From UBA4312 sp002394635 (lineage in GTDB: Bacteria > Bacillota_I > Bacilli_A > Erysipelotrichales > Erysipelotrichaceae), in contig CAMNHO010000008.1 of NCBI GenBank assembly GCA_946539765.1, positions 1-64,000 of the forward strand: DNA of 64,000 bases, given 5' to 3'. The position numbers were made by a program, and so were the translations under genes. Position 1 is the first letter of the stretch. Each line of letters begins with the position of its first letter. The notes under the pieces were generated by a model, which saw only the letters and a program-made list of their open reading frames with translations, did no database searches and was not told where the DNA came from. This document shows, in pieces, positions 17,531 to 25,940 of the stretch.

Positions 17531-18439
17531 TTATAAATGATTCCAATCCGGTCTTTTCAAACGTTCATAAGCCATCTGAGCATTGTTGGTCTTCTTGTTG
17601 ACCCAGCGAGTAAACAGCTTTGGATCATTGATTCTTGCCAGGATGGTACTCTTTTCTCTCGGATAGTCTACATTGACGATATGCTCCAGACGTTCCTGGT
17701 CAGTAATCACAAAAGAAACGGAGCGGGTCTTCTTGGATAGATAATGAAGCAGGTCATACAAGGCATTGGAATTCAGGTACATAAGAATTTCAATGTGGAT
17801 CGTGGATTCCGCATGCCGGTAAATGGCATAGCCTCGTACTTTGTCCTGTCGGTCCATCAAAACGACGATCTTGTGATTGTTCAACGTATAGTAGGAAAGA
17901 ATACGCTGTAACGTTTCCCGGTCATAGAGAATACTGCCATCGAAATAGCTCATGAACTTTGCGTAGAACGGATACAAATCAATGGCCTCCGTATAAGGGA
18001 CGACATTGTCCGGCTCACCTTTGGAAAAGCCTTCCAAGGAAGTCCAGCATGTCCGAGTATGGCTGACAGGCTGGAAGCCACGATTGGTAAACAGTTTCGG
18101 AAAGTCGGTGCAGCAGATGGTAAACAACTCATTATACTGCGCTTGTTCCAAGACAACATCCAGTAACTGCGAAAAATATTTTCTCCGTCGGTAGTCCGGA
18201 TGGACAGCTGCCAGAAGGATCTGGCAGGCAGCTGCTTTTTTGCCTTGATAGACCAAAATACTGTGACGTACCTGGATACAGGCTGCAACCCGGTCATCCT
18301 GGATCATGCAGAACATGTTGTCAGGGTCATAAATTGTCTTCATCCATGCCTGGATCTGGGCTGAGCTCATCTGGATCATGGATTGCGACAACAAATAGGT
18401 GATTTCTTTTCTATACGGATGGCTGTTAGATACGATCAT
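17531..18439 (-). CDS. GNAT-family N-acetyltransferase (Eis-like)
   Basis: A 302-residue protein with an N-terminal GNAT domain: IQVRHSILVYQGKKAAACQILLAAV and HPDYRRRKYFSQLL mark the acetyl-CoA-binding strand and loop, followed by a second half resembling the Eis-type tandem architecture. The acceptor is unknown. The acetyl-CoA loop lacks the second glycine of the common RxxGxG/A motif (RRRKYF). It overlaps the preceding small membrane gene by ATGA, so the two are translationally coupled, and the ComB-like gene follows. Confidence 0.75.
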   Translation of the reverse strand: MIVSNSHPYRKEITYLLSQSMIQMSSAQIQAWMKTIYDPDNMFCMIQDDRVAACIQVRHSILVYQGKKAAACQILLAAVHPDYRRRKYFSQLLDVVLEQAQYNELFTICCTDFPKLFTNRGFQPVSHTRTCWTSLEGFSKGEPDNVVPYTEAIDLYPFYAKFMSYFDGSILYDRETLQRILSYYTLNNHKIVVLMDRQDKVRGYAIYRHAESTIHIEILMYLNSNALYDLLHYLSKKTRSVSFVITDQERLEHIVNVDYPREKSTILARINDPKLFTRWVNKKTNNAQMAYERLKRPDWNHL

Positions 18440-18699
18440 TGTACTTCATCCTCTTCATATTCTTCCGTATATTCTGCGTCGATCACATTCGGATCGTTGG
18501 AGGCGGAATTCAGCGGATCATAATAAGTTTGATGATACGTTGGCTCCGGGTTCTCGCTGGTATTCTGGTGCCCGTACAGATACCGGCGGATTACCATGAA
18601 TATATACAGGATCGCAAAAACCGGTGCCAATACCGGCATTAAATAGATTAAAAGGGCTCCTATTATAAAGAACAGGAGAAGAAGAATAAATAAATCCAT
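18436..18699 (-). CDS. Small membrane protein with acidic tail
   Basis: An 87-residue protein with one or two hydrophobic segments (residues 3-38) and a hydrophilic, acidic C-terminal half ending EYEEDEVQ. No family recognised. GAAAGGA precedes the ATG; it begins 2 nt after yigZ and overlaps the GNAT gene by 4 nt, so it is a genuine member of the operon rather than a chance frame. Confidence 0.7.
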   Translation of the reverse strand: MDLFILLLLFFIIGALLIYLMPVLAPVFAILYIFMVIRRYLYGHQNTSENPEPTYHQTYYDPLNSASNDPNVIDAEYTEEYEEDEVQ

Positions 18700-18701
18700 G
18701 T

Positions 18702-19310
18702 TTATGTCCTTTCTATGGGTAGTTCAATGCATTTATCTTGAAGACGCTTTGGATAGATCGTTCCGTTGGTTACTTCCTGGATGGCATTTGTGATGTCAGA
18801 AGGTACCGCATACTGATAAGTCACGAATTCTCCGTAGTCTTTATCGATGATTTCTATATTCTGCATGCGGAAAAAAGCATCCAGCTTTCCAATCAGATCA
18901 TAAGGAAACATGATCTCGTAGATCTGAACCGTAGTTGTCTGTGTTAATACCGCATGACGCAAGGCTTCCTGTACACTGTTGCTATAAGCACGCACCAGCC
19001 CTCCGGTTCCTAATTTGATGCCGCCAAAATAGCGAACGACCACAACGAGGATATCTTCCATCTTTTCGTGCATCAGCACATCCAGCATGGGATGGCCGGC
19101 AGTTCCGGCTGGTTCGCCGTCATCGTTGGAACGTACGATATGACCAATGATCATCGCCGTGCAATAATGACGAGCTGTCGGATGTTCTTTTTTTATTTTT
19201 TTTATAAACTCCCTGGCATCCTGTTCCTGGCTCGTACGATGTAAATACGTAATGAAACGGCTCTTTTTTATTTCCAGGGAATGGGTACAGTCTTGTTGGA
19301 TCCTTGGCAT
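18702..19310 (-). CDS. yigZ: YigZ/IMPACT family protein
   Basis: A 202-residue YigZ-family protein. The signature block is intact: SNDDGEPAGTAGHPML followed by VVVVRYFGGIKLGTGGLVRAYS. A C-terminal ferredoxin-like domain of about 60 residues completes the usual length. IMPACT-family proteins are linked to translation control in eukaryotes; the bacterial role is poorly defined. It is the first gene of the leftward cluster 16827-19310. No Shine-Dalgarno is present, and a near-consensus promoter ends 6 nt before the ATG, so the message is predicted to be leaderless. Confidence 0.92.
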   Translation of the reverse strand: MPRIQQDCTHSLEIKKSRFITYLHRTSQEQDAREFIKKIKKEHPTARHYCTAMIIGHIVRSNDDGEPAGTAGHPMLDVLMHEKMEDILVVVVRYFGGIKLGTGGLVRAYSNSVQEALRHAVLTQTTTVQIYEIMFPYDLIGKLDAFFRMQNIEIIDKDYGEFVTYQYAVPSDITNAIQEVTNGTIYPKRLQDKCIELPIERT

Positions 19311-19316
19311 GTCTCA

Positions 19317-19345
19317 ATCGTATCGGATTTTGAAATGGATTTCAA
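19317..19345 (-). promoter_or_regulatory. yigZ promoter, leaderless configuration
   Basis: Minus-strand TTGAAA (19340-19345), 17-nt spacer, TACGAT (19317-19322), then 6 nt to the ATG at 19310. Full -35 and -10 with no room for a ribosome site; the clearest leaderless case in the window. Confidence 0.7.
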
Positions 19346-19355
19346 GACGGAAACC

Positions 19356-19402
19356 GATTCGATAGAATCCCGTTCCGATTCTATAATAATGATTATAGAA
19401 TC
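19356..19402. repeat. Paired GATTC/GAATC dyads between divergent genes (candidate operator)
   Basis: GATTC-GATA-GAATC at 19356-19369 and a perfect 11-bp inverted repeat with 4-nt centre at 19377-19402 (GATTCTATAAT/ATTATAGAATC). The second contains TATAAT and TAGAAT, so it overlaps a probable rightward promoter for the thioredoxin-like gene. Confidence 0.6.
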
Positions 19403-19439
19403 AATCCCGACCCTTGAAGTTCGTACGAGGAGAAATACT

Positions 19440-19487
19440 ATGAAAATCTGTTGTCCGGTCACAGGTTATGATGCTCGTGCTATTTGA
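19440..19487 (+). CDS. 15-residue leader ORF with a double cysteine
   Basis: ATG at 19440 with GAGGAG exactly 7 nt upstream, coding MKICCPVTGYDARAI and a TGA stop. The strong ribosome site argues that it is translated. It ends 40 nt before the thioredoxin-like gene, which has its own GGAGGA site. Two adjacent cysteines at residues 4-5 ahead of a thiol-redox gene suggest a leader peptide that could respond to cysteine supply or redox state. This is inference; no terminator/antiterminator pair is obvious in the 40-nt gap. Confidence 0.5.
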   Translation: MKICCPVTGYDARAI

Positions 19488-19527
19488 GCAAAAGTAGGTA
19501 TCGGGCAATGAGAGGAGGATAAAGTAA

Positions 19528-19821
19528 ATGACTAGTATCGATGAAATCGTAAACGTAAATGAAATCGTATTAATACTTTTCGGCAGTGAAAGCTGTCCTC
19601 CTTGTCATGTCGTTTGGCAAAAGCTGCAGGAAATGGAACTGTCGGATAAGGTCTATATATCTGTTGATGAGCATCCTCGACTGGCTGCTCAGGCCGGCGT
19701 ATTGAGCGTACCGACCATCCATCTGTACGTGAATGGAAAAATCGCATGGGAAAAAAGTGGAACGTTTGGACTGAATGAGGTGATAAATCGAATAAAAAGA
19801 CTGCAAAACATCATAAAATGA
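19528..19821 (+). CDS. Thioredoxin-like protein (CPPC)
   Basis: A 97-residue thioredoxin-fold protein with the redox pair Cys23-Pro-Pro-Cys26 in FGSESCPPCHVVW and the cis-proline region AGVLSVPTIHLY. Slightly short and with CPPC instead of CGPC, so it is a thioredoxin relative rather than the main TrxA, which lies at 34243. Cytoplasmic. GGAGGA is 8 nt before the ATG. It is preceded by a leader ORF and a dyad operator (see those entries) and stands alone. Confidence 0.85.
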   Translation: MTSIDEIVNVNEIVLILFGSESCPPCHVVWQKLQEMELSDKVYISVDEHPRLAAQAGVLSVPTIHLYVNGKIAWEKSGTFGLNEVINRIKRLQNIIK

Positions 19822-19923
19822 TCTTTATGTCTCTTTTTTTTGAATAAAAGTTCAAAGTTTTGTTAAAACAAGGTAAAATATAAACGAATATATACGGTAA
19901 AAAAAAAGAAAGGTGTTTATAAT

Positions 19924-21195
19924 ATGAAAAAAATAATTGCGGCTATCCTAGCTGTTTTTACTGTCTTGAGCTTTAATCTGTCCGGGGTCGTTCCGATGAT
20001 TGGTTCATCTCTTGTTTATGCCAGAGAAGACAAAAACGGTTTTGATGAAAACACAAATGAAATCATAACGTTTGGCGGTATGGCCATTCAAATTCCTACA
20101 TATTTTGAAAAGGGGGATAACTCTTCCGATGACACTTTATACTACTATGCAGAAACAGGAGAATCTGTTGTGATGTTGATGTTGGCGGAGGAAAAGGCAC
20201 CGTCATCCATCCAGAAAGATTTCGGTAAGTATAAAGAGCAGATCAAGGACGATTTTATTTCCGGTATGGGTGCAGATGTATCCGTGCAGGATGAAATCGA
20301 TCTGACGATTGCCGGTTATGAAGCCTATGGAATCCTGGCAACCGGTGAAATCGAAGATATGTCTGTTACATTCGAAGTCATCTTCGTTTACAATGCCGAT
20401 ACCAAGCAGATCGTATGTTTCTGCTTAGGAGAAAGTGACAATGCCGTGTATGAATATGACGGAGACTTCGAAAAAATCTGTAAGACTTCGGAAAGCTTAA
20501 GTGATACAGCCGATACTAAGGATACAAAAACGAACAAAGATGATTCCAAAAAAGAGTCAAAGAAGAGCTCTGATAAATCCGGAAAGGCGAAATGGGAAGT
20601 TGGCAAGGCGAATGTGGCATCATGGCAGGACAGCATCGATTCTATCTGGGTACAGATCATTGTTCCGGTTGAAAATACAGGAGAAGGCAATCTGTATTTA
20701 GAAGATGCGACCATGGATCTGGAAAACAAAGATGGCGAACTTGTAGACAGTGTGACATATGTAAGCGCCTATCCACAAATCGTTAAGCCGGGAGAAACAG
20801 CTTATTACTACGAAGAGACCATCCTGGATACTGATGAATTAGAAGATCTGACAGTCGTCCCGCATATTAATGTAAAAGAAGCGACGGTGGATTGTGTACG
20901 TTATAAGACTTCGGATGTAAAGGTCAAAGATAAGTCTTATGGTGGAATCTCCGTCACCGGTCGTGTGGAAAACAATTCGAAAAAGGATAGTGATTTTACC
21001 AATGTTGTTATCCTTATGTACAATAAGAAAGGGCAGATGATTGCCAGCTGCTATACAATCTTGTCCGATACACTAAAAAGCGGAGAAAAGATTGGATTCT
21101 CTATGAATTCCGTAGCTATTCCGAAAGACATTACCGCAAAGGATGTGGATCATTACGACATTTATGCATATCCTTCGCAATACCAGTTTGATTGA
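19924..21195 (+). CDS. Secreted protein with C-terminal FxLYD-like domain
   Basis: A 423-residue exported protein: signal peptide over residues 1-34 (hydrophobic core then VYAREDK). Residues 45-190 form a domain of unknown type; residues 195-225 are a Lys/Asp/Ser-rich linker; two Ig-like beta domains follow, the last with SVTGRVENNSKKDSDFTNV and ILMYNKKGQ, like the FxLYD family. These proteins sit at the surface; the function is not known. AAAGGTG precedes the ATG. It ends at a strong terminator. Confidence 0.7.
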   Translation: MKKIIAAILAVFTVLSFNLSGVVPMIGSSLVYAREDKNGFDENTNEIITFGGMAIQIPTYFEKGDNSSDDTLYYYAETGESVVMLMLAEEKAPSSIQKDFGKYKEQIKDDFISGMGADVSVQDEIDLTIAGYEAYGILATGEIEDMSVTFEVIFVYNADTKQIVCFCLGESDNAVYEYDGDFEKICKTSESLSDTADTKDTKTNKDDSKKESKKSSDKSGKAKWEVGKANVASWQDSIDSIWVQIIVPVENTGEGNLYLEDATMDLENKDGELVDSVTYVSAYPQIVKPGETAYYYEETILDTDELEDLTVVPHINVKEATVDCVRYKTSDVKVKDKSYGGISVTGRVENNSKKDSDFTNVVILMYNKKGQMIASCYTILSDTLKSGEKIGFSMNSVAIPKDITAKDVDHYDIYAYPSQYQFD

Positions 21196-21223
21196 TAAAT
21201 ACATCACCGAACAACATAATCAT

Positions 21224-21259
21224 AAAACCGGATTTCCTATTTGGAAAACCGGTTTTTTT
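21224..21259 (+). terminator. Intrinsic terminator
   Basis: AAAACCGG with CCGGTTTT, extended inward by TTTCC/GGAAA with one A-A mismatch, then T-run. Confidence 0.9.
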
Positions 21260-21300
21260 ATGTCAATAAAAAGAAAATTCGAAAGGTCATATATGTTAAA

Positions 21301-21408
21301 TTTGGGTATTGGAATGCTTTTTTTGGGTATTAACAGTCCATTGAAAAAAGTATATTAAAAATAACTATGGCCATATATTAATTCTATTCACAATAAATGA
21401 TGGGTATT
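21301..21408 (+). repeat. TGGGTATT direct repeats upstream of the fructanase
   Basis: TTTGGGTATT occurs at 21301-21310 and 21322-21331, exactly 21 bp apart (two helical turns), and TGGGTATT again at 21401-21408, just before the ribosome site. Face-matched spacing suggests sites for a regulator, such as an activator or carbohydrate repressor. A TTGAAA at 21341 could be the -35. Confidence 0.45.
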
Positions 21409-21434
21409 TTTTCAAGAAACGGAAAGGAAAGGAA

Positions 21435-24400
21435 ATGAAAGACATGAAAAAATGGGCCTCTGCTTCAGCGTTAGGCTCAGCTTTTGCGTTGATGGTCGTT
21501 CCCAATATCATTCACGCAGAAGAAATGGATGAGGCACCTGTGACGAATGTAGCGGTTGAGGAAACAATGGAACCGGTCACAGAGAATTCTGCACCAATTG
21601 AAAGTAATGATTTAGTGGGATCCGATCGTCAGACGGAAGTAGAAAACACAACAGATTTTAATAATATAGGAATTGCTGAATTCAACGTCAATGAAGAAGA
21701 AAGCAGTATCACTATCGGAAACAGCGGTGGTGATCATTTTGCAATGTACAATGGGCTCGAAGAGAAGACAAACGATTTTGTCCTGGAGGCGGATCTACGT
21801 TTTGAACCGACAAATAATAACGGGAATAACAGTGCGGGTCTGGTGTTCGGAACTTCTTCTAAAACACATCCAGGAACATATTGGTATGCGGCGAATGTCG
21901 ATTATTCACGAATGGATCGTCCGGATCTTTTCCGGGTATTTGGTGCCGGACATGATATCATCACAACACAGGGAAGTATCCGCGATATTGATCTGAATCA
22001 GCCGCTTCATCTGAAGCTGGATGTTTCTGCTGACGGTACCTTGGTGTATTCTTTCGGTAACAGTGGATCGCATTTGTATACGATGTCTACTGTTATCAGT
22101 AACTGGCAAGGAGGCTATGTCGGGTTGCTGTCGTTTGTATCCGAAGCCACCTTCTACAATATTCACTTTATCGATCGTATGGATCACAGTCAGGTGATCG
22201 GGCCATCCGGCCAGGATCTTCCGTTAGGCCCGGAATATCATACGAATCTGGAAGATACGAAGTATGTCGGTGGCAGCTGGGTCATCGATGATACCGGTCT
22301 TCATAGCGATGCACGGGATGTCGGAGATACATTTGTATATTCCGGCGTACAGGGACAGGATTTTGTATATAGTACAGACATCACCTTCCATTCTCCACAA
22401 GGAGCGGCCGGCCTGCTGTTTCGAAGCAATAACGATCCGTCTGGAAAGGAAGCGTATGCGATCAATATTGACGGAGGCAGCCATCGGGTAAAGCTGTGGC
22501 GGTGGTTTGACAATGATGCATTGCAGCTGATTGATGAAAAAGAGGTGGCCGCCAAGGATACCTATACCTTAAAGGTCGTCGCTATCGGATCCTGGATCCA
22601 GTATTATGTGGACGATGTGCTGGTGGCCAGTCTAGGGGACTATACTCTGCAAAGGGATGACCGTGGACAACCGACTTATATCGATGCTGGATTGTTTGGA
22701 TTACTGAACTGGAACGGTGATGTTTCTTTCCAGAATACGTACTATCAGACAATTGACGAGTTCTTCAATCCGGTCGTTACGGATGTATCCGTAAAGGCCA
22801 ATCAAGGACAGGCAGAACCGGCTTCCCAGTGGAATCCGACGGAGCCGATCCGGATCCAGTATGTCAATAATGACGTGGAAACTATTTCAATCCATGCACA
22901 GACATGGAATCCGGATGCTAAAATCACCGTCTATGACAGTAACGGTGATCGGATCGAGAATATTCAAGCGATTCCGGTACAGACAGGGATCAACTGGTTC
23001 CAGATTGTCAGCACCCTGATATCAGATACAGGGCAGCAGGTAAGTGCATCGTATCGGATCAATGTACATAAATTTCAACCGGATGCGGTTTATGGAAACG
23101 AAAAGTATCGGGATCAATATCATTACTCCGTGAAAGAAGGATGGGCCAATGATCCCAACGGCATGGTATATTATAACGGAACGTATCACTTCTTCTATCA
23201 ATTCTATGATGATACCCGATGGGGACCGATGCATTGGGCACATGCGACAAGCACGGATCTGATCCACTGGACCGATCAGCCGATCGCTTTCTATCCGGAT
23301 GCTAATGGAACGATGTTTTCAGGATGTATAGTTGTTGATGATAAAAACACTTCGGGCTTGTTTGAGACAGGCCAAGGCGGATTGGTTGCGCTGATCACGT
23401 GTGATGGGAACGGGCAGCGGATCAAACTGGCTTACAGCACAGATGAAGGTAGAACATGGAATAAAGTTGAGGAAATTGCAGCCGACTGGTACTATGATCC
23501 ATTAATGGACAGCGCCTTCCGGGATCCAAAGGTATTCCGCTGGGCTGACCAATGGTTTATGGTGATTGCCGGAGGACCATTACGAATTTATTCCAGTCCG
23601 GATCTGAGAAACTGGAAACTGGAGACGGCATATCCTTCATTGCATACAGAATGTCCGGATTTGTATCCGATCCAGACAGACAAAGGTATTAAATGGGTCT
23701 TGTCCAGAGGTGGACGAACCTATAAGGTAGGCGACTTTACCAATGATACCGGATCCTGGAGATTTGTACCTGATACTTATTATGAAAATTATGATGGTAT
23801 TATGAATTTCGGAAAGGATTCCTATGCGGCCATGACCTTCTATGTTCATGATTTTGGCACTCCGCAAAATCCAACACTACCGGATATTATCGAAATCAAC
23901 TGGATGAATACATGGGATGATTATTGTAATTTGGTGGCAGATACGCTGGGTCAGGCTTTTAACGGTACATTTAATTTGCCGTTAAAGGTAGGATTGATCG
24001 AAGATGGAAATGGTAACTGGTTACTCACACAAACCCCGGTCGAACAGTTGGAAACCATCCGTGAGAATAAATTGGTGAATCTGCAGAAAACAGAGGTCAC
24101 AGAATCCAATAATCTGCTGGATGACATAAAGAGCGATACCTATGAAATTATCGCTACGTTCTATCCGGGAGAAGGGACTACGCAGTTTGGTTTTAAACTT
24201 CGAAAAAGCACACAGAGTACAGCTGAAAATACCGGTGGAGGTCGAAGAAAGCTTCGGGCTGCCCGCCAGGAACAGGAAACATTGATTTATTATGATATGG
24301 CAACAGGGCGGCTTTATATCGACCGTTCTCGATCTGGTGTGATCCTTTCCAACCGTTTTGCCGAGGTGGATAGCCAAGTGGTCACACGAAATGCGGATGG

Positions 24401-24824
24401 CTCTCTGACACTTCGCATTTTTGTTGATCGTGCCAGCGTAGAAGTATTTACCGGGGACTATACAGCAGCAGGGGCTAACCAGATCTTCCCGGATCCGGGC
24501 AGTCTGTATGCCAGCGTATATGCATTAGGAGATCCGGTGATTGCCGATATTGAAGTATATTCTTTGAAACGGACGATATTTATAGAAAAACAAGAAGGCC
24601 CTGCTATCGAAGATCCATCCGAGCAAACAGATACTATCACTAAAGAGCATCAAGGATCTATCATGGAGCAAGGATCGATCATGGATGAAAAAGAAATAAA
24701 GCCACTGCAACCTAGGCAAAATGGCAGTGTCAACACTGGAGCCGGTTCCATGGCCGGTATACATCTTGGCGCATTCTTTACATCGCTTGTGGGATTCTTC
24801 TTTGTCGGAAAACGCAGGAAATAA
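21435..24824 (+). CDS. Secreted GH32 fructanase (levanase/inulinase type), multidomain
   Basis: A 1129-residue extracellular enzyme. Signal peptide (1-30, ending HAEE), two concanavalin/laminin-like lectin domains (about 75-240 and 265-445), a short Ig-like unit, then the GH32 catalytic module with all three acidic residues: Asp573 in WANDPNG, Asp697 in FRDPK and Glu739 in TECPD; a C-terminal beta-sandwich follows. The tail (SVNTG, hydrophobic stretch, GKRRK) looks like a variant sortase signal. It should cleave beta-fructans (levan or inulin) at the surface; which linkage cannot be told. No sugar transporter is adjacent. Confidence 0.92.
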   Translation: MKDMKKWASASALGSAFALMVVPNIIHAEEMDEAPVTNVAVEETMEPVTENSAPIESNDLVGSDRQTEVENTTDFNNIGIAEFNVNEEESSITIGNSGGDHFAMYNGLEEKTNDFVLEADLRFEPTNNNGNNSAGLVFGTSSKTHPGTYWYAANVDYSRMDRPDLFRVFGAGHDIITTQGSIRDIDLNQPLHLKLDVSADGTLVYSFGNSGSHLYTMSTVISNWQGGYVGLLSFVSEATFYNIHFIDRMDHSQVIGPSGQDLPLGPEYHTNLEDTKYVGGSWVIDDTGLHSDARDVGDTFVYSGVQGQDFVYSTDITFHSPQGAAGLLFRSNNDPSGKEAYAINIDGGSHRVKLWRWFDNDALQLIDEKEVAAKDTYTLKVVAIGSWIQYYVDDVLVASLGDYTLQRDDRGQPTYIDAGLFGLLNWNGDVSFQNTYYQTIDEFFNPVVTDVSVKANQGQAEPASQWNPTEPIRIQYVNNDVETISIHAQTWNPDAKITVYDSNGDRIENIQAIPVQTGINWFQIVSTLISDTGQQVSASYRINVHKFQPDAVYGNEKYRDQYHYSVKEGWANDPNGMVYYNGTYHFFYQFYDDTRWGPMHWAHATSTDLIHWTDQPIAFYPDANGTMFSGCIVVDDKNTSGLFETGQGGLVALITCDGNGQRIKLAYSTDEGRTWNKVEEIAADWYYDPLMDSAFRDPKVFRWADQWFMVIAGGPLRIYSSPDLRNWKLETAYPSLHTECPDLYPIQTDKGIKWVLSRGGRTYKVGDFTNDTGSWRFVPDTYYENYDGIMNFGKDSYAAMTFYVHDFGTPQNPTLPDIIEINWMNTWDDYCNLVADTLGQAFNGTFNLPLKVGLIEDGNGNWLLTQTPVEQLETIRENKLVNLQKTEVTESNNLLDDIKSDTYEIIATFYPGEGTTQFGFKLRKSTQSTAENTGGGRRKLRAARQEQETLIYYDMATGRLYIDRSRSGVILSNRFAEVDSQVVTRNADGSLTLRIFVDRASVEVFTGDYTAAGANQIFPDPGSLYASVYALGDPVIADIEVYSLKRTIFIEKQEGPAIEDPSEQTDTITKEHQGSIMEQGSIMDEKEIKPLQPRQNGSVNTGAGSMAGIHLGAFFTSLVGFFFVGKRRK

Positions 24825-24840
24825 CAGACCAAATGACAGC

Positions 24841-24873
24841 ACCCTCTTTACCTTTATGGTAAGGAGGGTTTTA
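24841..24873. terminator. Intrinsic terminator (imperfect stem)
   Basis: ACCCTC-TTACC against GGTAA-GAGGGT with one mismatch and a TTTAT loop, then TTTT. Lies between the convergent GH32 and kptA genes. Confidence 0.7.
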
Positions 24874-25416
24874 TTGATGGATATAAGCAGGGGGAATGGA
24901 CTGACTTAACCACGTTGTATCATTTCCATAAAAAAACGAGATTCCGTTCTGGTATGCTTTTTGTGCTTCAATGACCAGGATCACGGGATGCTGACAATGA
25001 CGGCGACCAACTTGTTCGGCTGTTTTTCTGTCTTCGGATAAATGAACATACTGTCGGTTCATTGGCAGAAGTCCTTTTTCACGGATTGCCTGTAGTACCT
25101 CAGGAGAAGTTCCGTGGTAGAGAAGGACCGGTGGTTGTTTTACGGCCTTTATCACTTTCGATGGCAAAGAATGGCCATATAAGGCACGGATTTTGTCATC
25201 CTGGATCGCAAAACGTTGTTTTTCTGAATTTTCAATCAGATAAACAATGTCTTCGTGTGTAATGCTTCTTCCAAAAGAGTATTTTTGATTCAACCCTTTT
25301 AATAGTTCGTTTTCGTCCGCAAAACCGTATGCGTCCAGTGTAATTCCGATGGCTTCCGGATGATGGCGCAGTATGTATGAAATTTTTTTACTGAGGCGGA
25401 TATAATTGATTTTCAT
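24871..25416 (-). CDS. kptA: RNA 2'-phosphotransferase KptA/Tpt1
   Basis: A 181-residue KptA-family protein of normal length. Landmarks: LSKKISYILRHHP at the N-terminus, LYHGTSPEVLQAIREKGL in the middle and YVHLSED later; the Arg-His-Tyr/His ADP-ribosyl transfer residues are in their usual places. The yeast enzyme removes the 2'-phosphate left by tRNA splicing using NAD+; the bacterial substrate is unknown, perhaps RNA ligated or damaged ends. No clear ribosome site; TAAAAC is 6 nt before the ATG. It lies directly downstream of a decayed IS. Confidence 0.9.
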   Translation of the reverse strand: MKINYIRLSKKISYILRHHPEAIGITLDAYGFADENELLKGLNQKYSFGRSITHEDIVYLIENSEKQRFAIQDDKIRALYGHSLPSKVIKAVKQPPVLLYHGTSPEVLQAIREKGLLPMNRQYVHLSEDRKTAEQVGRRHCQHPVILVIEAQKAYQNGISFFYGNDTTWLSQSIPPAYIHQ

Positions 25417-25427
25417 AAAATTGTTTT

Positions 25428-25805
25428 AGCGGCGGAAACCCACTCTTCTTGAAGGGCGGGAGGAGCCACTTTCCCCTTTCTCAGCCTTGCTTGGCTATAC
25501 ATTTCAACGGTCGCTGAGGATGCTTCTCCAATGATGCAGGCAAAGTATCCGTCAGACCAGAAATCGTGTTTTTCAGTAGTATTTGGATAGATACATTTTG
25601 TAACGAACCCCATAGATAGTACGTCGTCTGCTTTTTAAGGACACTGATGATGTCACAGATACGTTTCGTCGGAAGTATGTGAATGTGATTTGCTGTGCAG
25701 GATATTCTATGGCGCCTCAGCATATCTGAGCTGTCAGCGTCCTGTGATGTAACATCAGAAAGAGCTTGTAACAAAGGTAGCAGACCATAGGTCGTTAGCA
25801 CTGCT
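25428..25805 (-). pseudogene. Decayed IS200/IS605 TnpA transposase
   Basis: Minus-strand pieces of a Y1 transposase in two frames: ANHIHILPTK and ISVLKKQTTYYLW in one (about 25615-25700), then HDFWSDGYFACIIGEAS in the other (25500-25570). These are the HuH-containing and FWSDGYF regions of IS200/IS605 TnpA. The frame changes around 25600-25615 and the N-terminal part is poor, so the gene is dead. Sequence between 25430 and 25460 (facing-complement blocks around CTTCTTGAAG) could be an end hairpin. Confidence 0.65.
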
Positions 25806-25882
25806 GGATAGTTATAAGCCCGTTCACTTTAGTGTGTAGTTGATGGAATCAGTATACCATAGGGAACCTCTCCATTTTATGG

Positions 25883-25911
25883 TTGAAACTGAAATTGGGA
25901 AATTATACAAT
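25883..25911 (+). promoter_or_regulatory. Promoter for the MFS gene
   Basis: TTGAAA (25883-25888), 17-nt spacer, TACAAT (25906-25911), 30 nt before the ATG at 25941. Confidence 0.6.
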
Positions 25912-25940
25912 TTTAAAGAGAAATCAGGGAGAGAAAAATC

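Noticed and set aside
19281..19439. 68-codon frame containing the 15-codon leader ORF
   Set aside because: The upstream portion has no ribosome site and runs across the yigZ promoter and dyads; only the last 15 codons have a strong site.
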